Origin: Verrucomicrobiota bacterium
GTDB lineage: Bacteria > Verrucomicrobiota > Verrucomicrobiia > Chthoniobacterales > UBA10450
Length of the DNA: 7,689 nucleotides
Direction: 5' to 3'
Assembly: GCA_003219395.1 (NCBI GenBank)
Contig: QHOR01000120.1
Location: 1-7,689 of the forward strand
Shown: positions 5,840-7,689 of the stretch, piece by piece
Layout: the number at the start of each line of letters is the position of its first letter
Position numbering within the stretch: the stretch's first letter is position 1
Translations under genes and position numbers: made by a program
The notes under the pieces: model-generated
The model's input: only the letters and a program-made list of their open reading frames with translations
Databases searched by the model: none
What the model was told of the DNA's origin: nothing

Positions 5840-6568
5840 TCAATGCGCAATTGGACAGCCGCTGCTCTTTGGCGGCGCACCGCCTGAAATCTTAAACGGT
5901 GGACTCCAGTCTGCTTCAACCGCGCGTCCGGAATATTGGCGCGCTTCCGATTGATCGCCGAAATCGCTCAACATGGGATTGATGGAGGCTTGCAGAGCGA
6001 TGTCCCGGCGCCGAATCGTTTCCTGCATTTTCGTCCAATTTCCATCGTGCCGGAGCCGCTCGAACTGTTCGTGCGGATTAAAAACGAGGGTTGGCCATCC
6101 AAACCTCCGAGAACGCCGCGAGCTGCCGCCATGTAAACCGACAACATACAATGGTTCGTGAGCGAAACTGAAAGCGAAGCGCGCATTAGCCGTGTCGGAG
6201 GAAACTTTCGCATTCCAAGCATGGCGGAGCACATCGATCTGGTGGAGTTGTTGCAATGCCAACCACAGAAGATCCTCAAATTGTTTCTCGCTGAGAGCCC
6301 GCGGTTCGCGAAATATCGCGACGAAGGTAGCAAAAGCGTTCGTTCGTCGCACGTCGGAAAAGATAAACGCTTCCAGGTCGCGCGCGAGCTCGGTCGCGCA
6401 CTCCTTTGCTCCTAACTCCCGATAAACGCGCAGAATCTGGGAGCCGGAATTCAACGCCGCTTTTGCTCCCAGACAGGGAAATGCAGGATCGGCGACGAAC
6501 GCGGTAAAGCTCGCTTTCATTTCCTCGTCGGCGCGGGATAATTCGGCGCGGTGACTTGTCGACGACAT
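5840..6568 (-). CDS. GntA-like YqcI/YcgG family protein, putative heme-dependent N-hydroxylase
   Basis: A 242-residue member of the YqcI/YcgG (PF08892, FPC/CPF motif) family, closest in layout to GntA, the heme-dependent enzyme that N-hydroxylates a guanidino group in guanitoxin biosynthesis. Visible family segments are FPCLGAKAALN (30-40), FATFVAIFRE (79-88), FEDLLWLALQQLHQID (97-112), FAFSFAHEPLYVVGLHGGSSRRSRRF (131-156), PTLVFNPHEQFERLR (159-173) and INPMLSDFGDQSEARQYSGRAVEADW (196-221). After this the usual W-x-CPF reads WSPPF, while a separate Cys sits in the C-terminal SGCPIAH. The start at 6568 gives a family-like N-terminus. ATG 6673 would add 35 Arg-rich residues and collide with the divergent gene. 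The substrate is unknown, and heme dependence is inferred from the family. Confidence 0.82.
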   Translation of the reverse strand: MSSTSHRAELSRADEEMKASFTAFVADPAFPCLGAKAALNSGSQILRVYRELGAKECATELARDLEAFIFSDVRRTNAFATFVAIFREPRALSEKQFEDLLWLALQQLHQIDVLRHAWNAKVSSDTANARFAFSFAHEPLYVVGLHGGSSRRSRRFGWPTLVFNPHEQFERLRHDGNWTKMQETIRRRDIALQASINPMLSDFGDQSEARQYSGRAVEADWSPPFKISGGAPPKSSGCPIAH

Positions 6569-6671
6569 AGCGCAAAGGAAACGGCTTTGCCGAGCCCAAC
6601 GGACGGATGTTTTGCCAATCACCGTTAAAACCGGACGACGCTTTGCATGGTGGGATGCGATACTCATACGC
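6569..6671. other. Intergenic region between divergent GntA-like and glycosyltransferase genes
   Basis: About 100 bases separate the preferred starts and should hold promoters for both directions. I see no convincing -35/-10 pair on either strand; GATACT at 6659-6664 is only a weak -10-like match, seven bases before the ATG at 6672. There is no clear hairpin or repeat. In this interval the minus frame of the GntA-like gene stays open to ATG 6673, and the plus frame also stays open well upstream of 6672, so either start may lie further out than annotated. Confidence 0.45.
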
Positions 6672-7689
6672 ATGGTGCCACAGTTGAACTGCGCCTACGT
6701 GCTGCCGATGCGGCGAACCAGCTTCAATCCGCATGATGCGGCCAGTTTGCGGCAGTACCTGGAACGATTGAAAGAAGCCGGCTGTGAGGTGATCGTCGCC
6801 GACGGTTCGGCACCGGAGGTGTTCGACCAACACGCCGGCGTTCTCGGCACAATTTGCCGGCACGTGCCGGTAGACCGCCGGTTCGGTTATCTCAATGACA
6901 AGGTCAATGGGATCTACACCGGCATCGAGCTGGCATCATTCGATCGAATTATCCTGGCCGATGACGACATTCGTTATAGCGCAGCAAATATCCGCACCAT
7001 CATGCGATTACTCGATCACAACGAAGTCGTTAGGCCGCAGAACTTCCTCGATCCGCTGCCCTGGTGGGCGAAAATGGAAGCGGCACGAATGTTAATCAAC
7101 CGCGCACTTCTGGCCGCTGCTGATTACCCGGGCACGTGCGCTTTCCGGCGGGGGCGAATGCTTGCGGCGGGTCGCTACGACGGCGATGTACTTTTCGATA
7201 ACGAAGAAATCATGCGGCATCTTGCGCAAGATGGCTGCACCTTTGCCTACGCGAAGGATTTGTTTGTGCGTAAATGTCCGCCCACATTCCGCAAGTGGAC
7301 TGAGCAGCGGCCACGACAGGCCTATGAAGATTTCGGCATGCACCTTAAAACCACGCTGTTTTTCGCGTTACTGCCATTGTCCTTCATCATCCGCGGACGG
7401 TTCGGCATCGCTGGGTTGGCGGTCTTTTTCCTCACGCTGTCACTCCTCGCAACTTTGATCGCCGCTCGCGGGCGAGCCCGTGGAAAAGCACACGAATTTT
7501 TTCCGGCGCACTGCTGTTTTTTTGCGGCTTTGTGGATGTTCGAACGGACGCTCAGCACTTATTGGGCGCTCTACTGGTATCTTATCCGCGGAGGTTATCC
7601 TTTCGGCGGCCGCGTCCTTTCCCGCGGAATCGGGCGAGCTTGGTGGAGCGGCGGGCGGGCGGCGGCGACGCAACTTCGCTTGTCGGCGA
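6672..7689 (+). CDS. Family-2-like glycosyltransferase with C-terminal membrane helices, 3' end outside window
   Basis: Open frame of 339 codons with no stop before the window edge. The N-terminal part (1 to about 225) looks like a GT-A fold transferase: LNCAYVLPMR, a strand CEVIVADGSAPEVFD where nucleotide-sugar binding would begin, and IILADDDIRY (94-102) with the DxD-type metal site. DNEEIMRHLAQDG (176-188) resembles the acceptor/catalytic ED region. CPPTFRKWTEQRPRQAYEDF (202-221) resembles the QxxRW-like part of processive family-2 enzymes. Hydrophobic helices follow at about 227-241, 244-265 and 278-304. It would act at the inner face of the membrane on an unknown sugar donor and acceptor. 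The ATG at 6672 directly precedes the conserved-looking N-terminus; no good ribosome binding site is seen. It diverges from the GntA-like gene. Confidence 0.75.
   Translation, partial: MVPQLNCAYVLPMRRTSFNPHDAASLRQYLERLKEAGCEVIVADGSAPEVFDQHAGVLGTICRHVPVDRRFGYLNDKVNGIYTGIELASFDRIILADDDIRYSAANIRTIMRLLDHNEVVRPQNFLDPLPWWAKMEAARMLINRALLAAADYPGTCAFRRGRMLAAGRYDGDVLFDNEEIMRHLAQDGCTFAYAKDLFVRKCPPTFRKWTEQRPRQAYEDFGMHLKTTLFFALLPLSFIIRGRFGIAGLAVFFLTLSLLATLIAARGRARGKAHEFFPAHCCFFAALWMFERTLSTYWALYWYLIRGGYPFGGRVLSRGIGRAWWSGGRAAATQLRLSA

Noticed and set aside
5840..6673. Full 277-residue version of the GntA-like protein from ATG 6673
   Set aside because: The extra 35 residues are Arg-rich and unlike the family, and that start would overlap the start codon of the divergent gene; the 6568 start is preferred.
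6276..6863. Minus-strand open frame of 195 codons spanning the intergenic region
   Set aside because: It overlaps both the GntA-like gene and the glycosyltransferase in other frames and has no recognisable features.

Overview
The window reads as chromosomal DNA of moderately high GC from a non-enteric soil or freshwater bacterium. The best guess is Verrucomicrobiota or a similar phylum with many palindromic repeats. That placement is an inference from the gene set and from two intergenic palindromic repeat elements, whose style I recall from that group but could not search for.

Layout. (1) Positions 2-3267, plus strand: a membrane-bound formate dehydrogenase operon, made of the C-terminal 439 residues of the molybdopterin catalytic subunit (5' end outside the window), a 16-cysteine four-cluster ferredoxin-like beta subunit with a C-terminal membrane anchor, and an NrfD-type membrane subunit in place of the cytochrome b gamma subunit. 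The NrfD reading frame is broken near 3000-3029 and its last ~80 residues lie in the +1 frame. (2) Positions 3264-3367: a 104-bp palindromic repeat between convergent genes that supplies the stop codons of both. (3) Positions 3364-5237: a molybdenum cofactor maturation block, with fdhD on the minus strand and a divergent MOSC-domain gene translationally coupled (ATGA) to mobA. (4) Positions 5234-6568, minus strand: a tight two-gene unit of a GntA-like (YqcI/YcgG, PF08892) putative heme-dependent N-hydroxylase followed immediately (TGAATG) by a DUF1989 / urea carboxylase-associated protein. (5) Positions 6672-7689, plus strand: a family-2-like glycosyltransferase with C-terminal membrane helices, open at the window edge.

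How it fits together. MobA makes the guanine dinucleotide form of the Mo cofactor. FdhD delivers sulfur to that cofactor, and the catalytic subunit uses it to oxidise formate. Electrons should pass through the beta subunit's Fe-S clusters to the NrfD subunit and the quinone pool. The MOSC protein is a probable Mo-cofactor-related accessory.

The most novel-looking part is the GntA-like/DUF1989 pair. Characterised relatives of both families act on guanidino compounds, so the pair may be an uncharacterised guanidine or N-hydroxyguanidine pathway. The second item of interest is a 72-bp inverted-repeat element that appears to have landed at the 5' end of the beta-subunit gene, separating a strong ribosome binding site from the present start.
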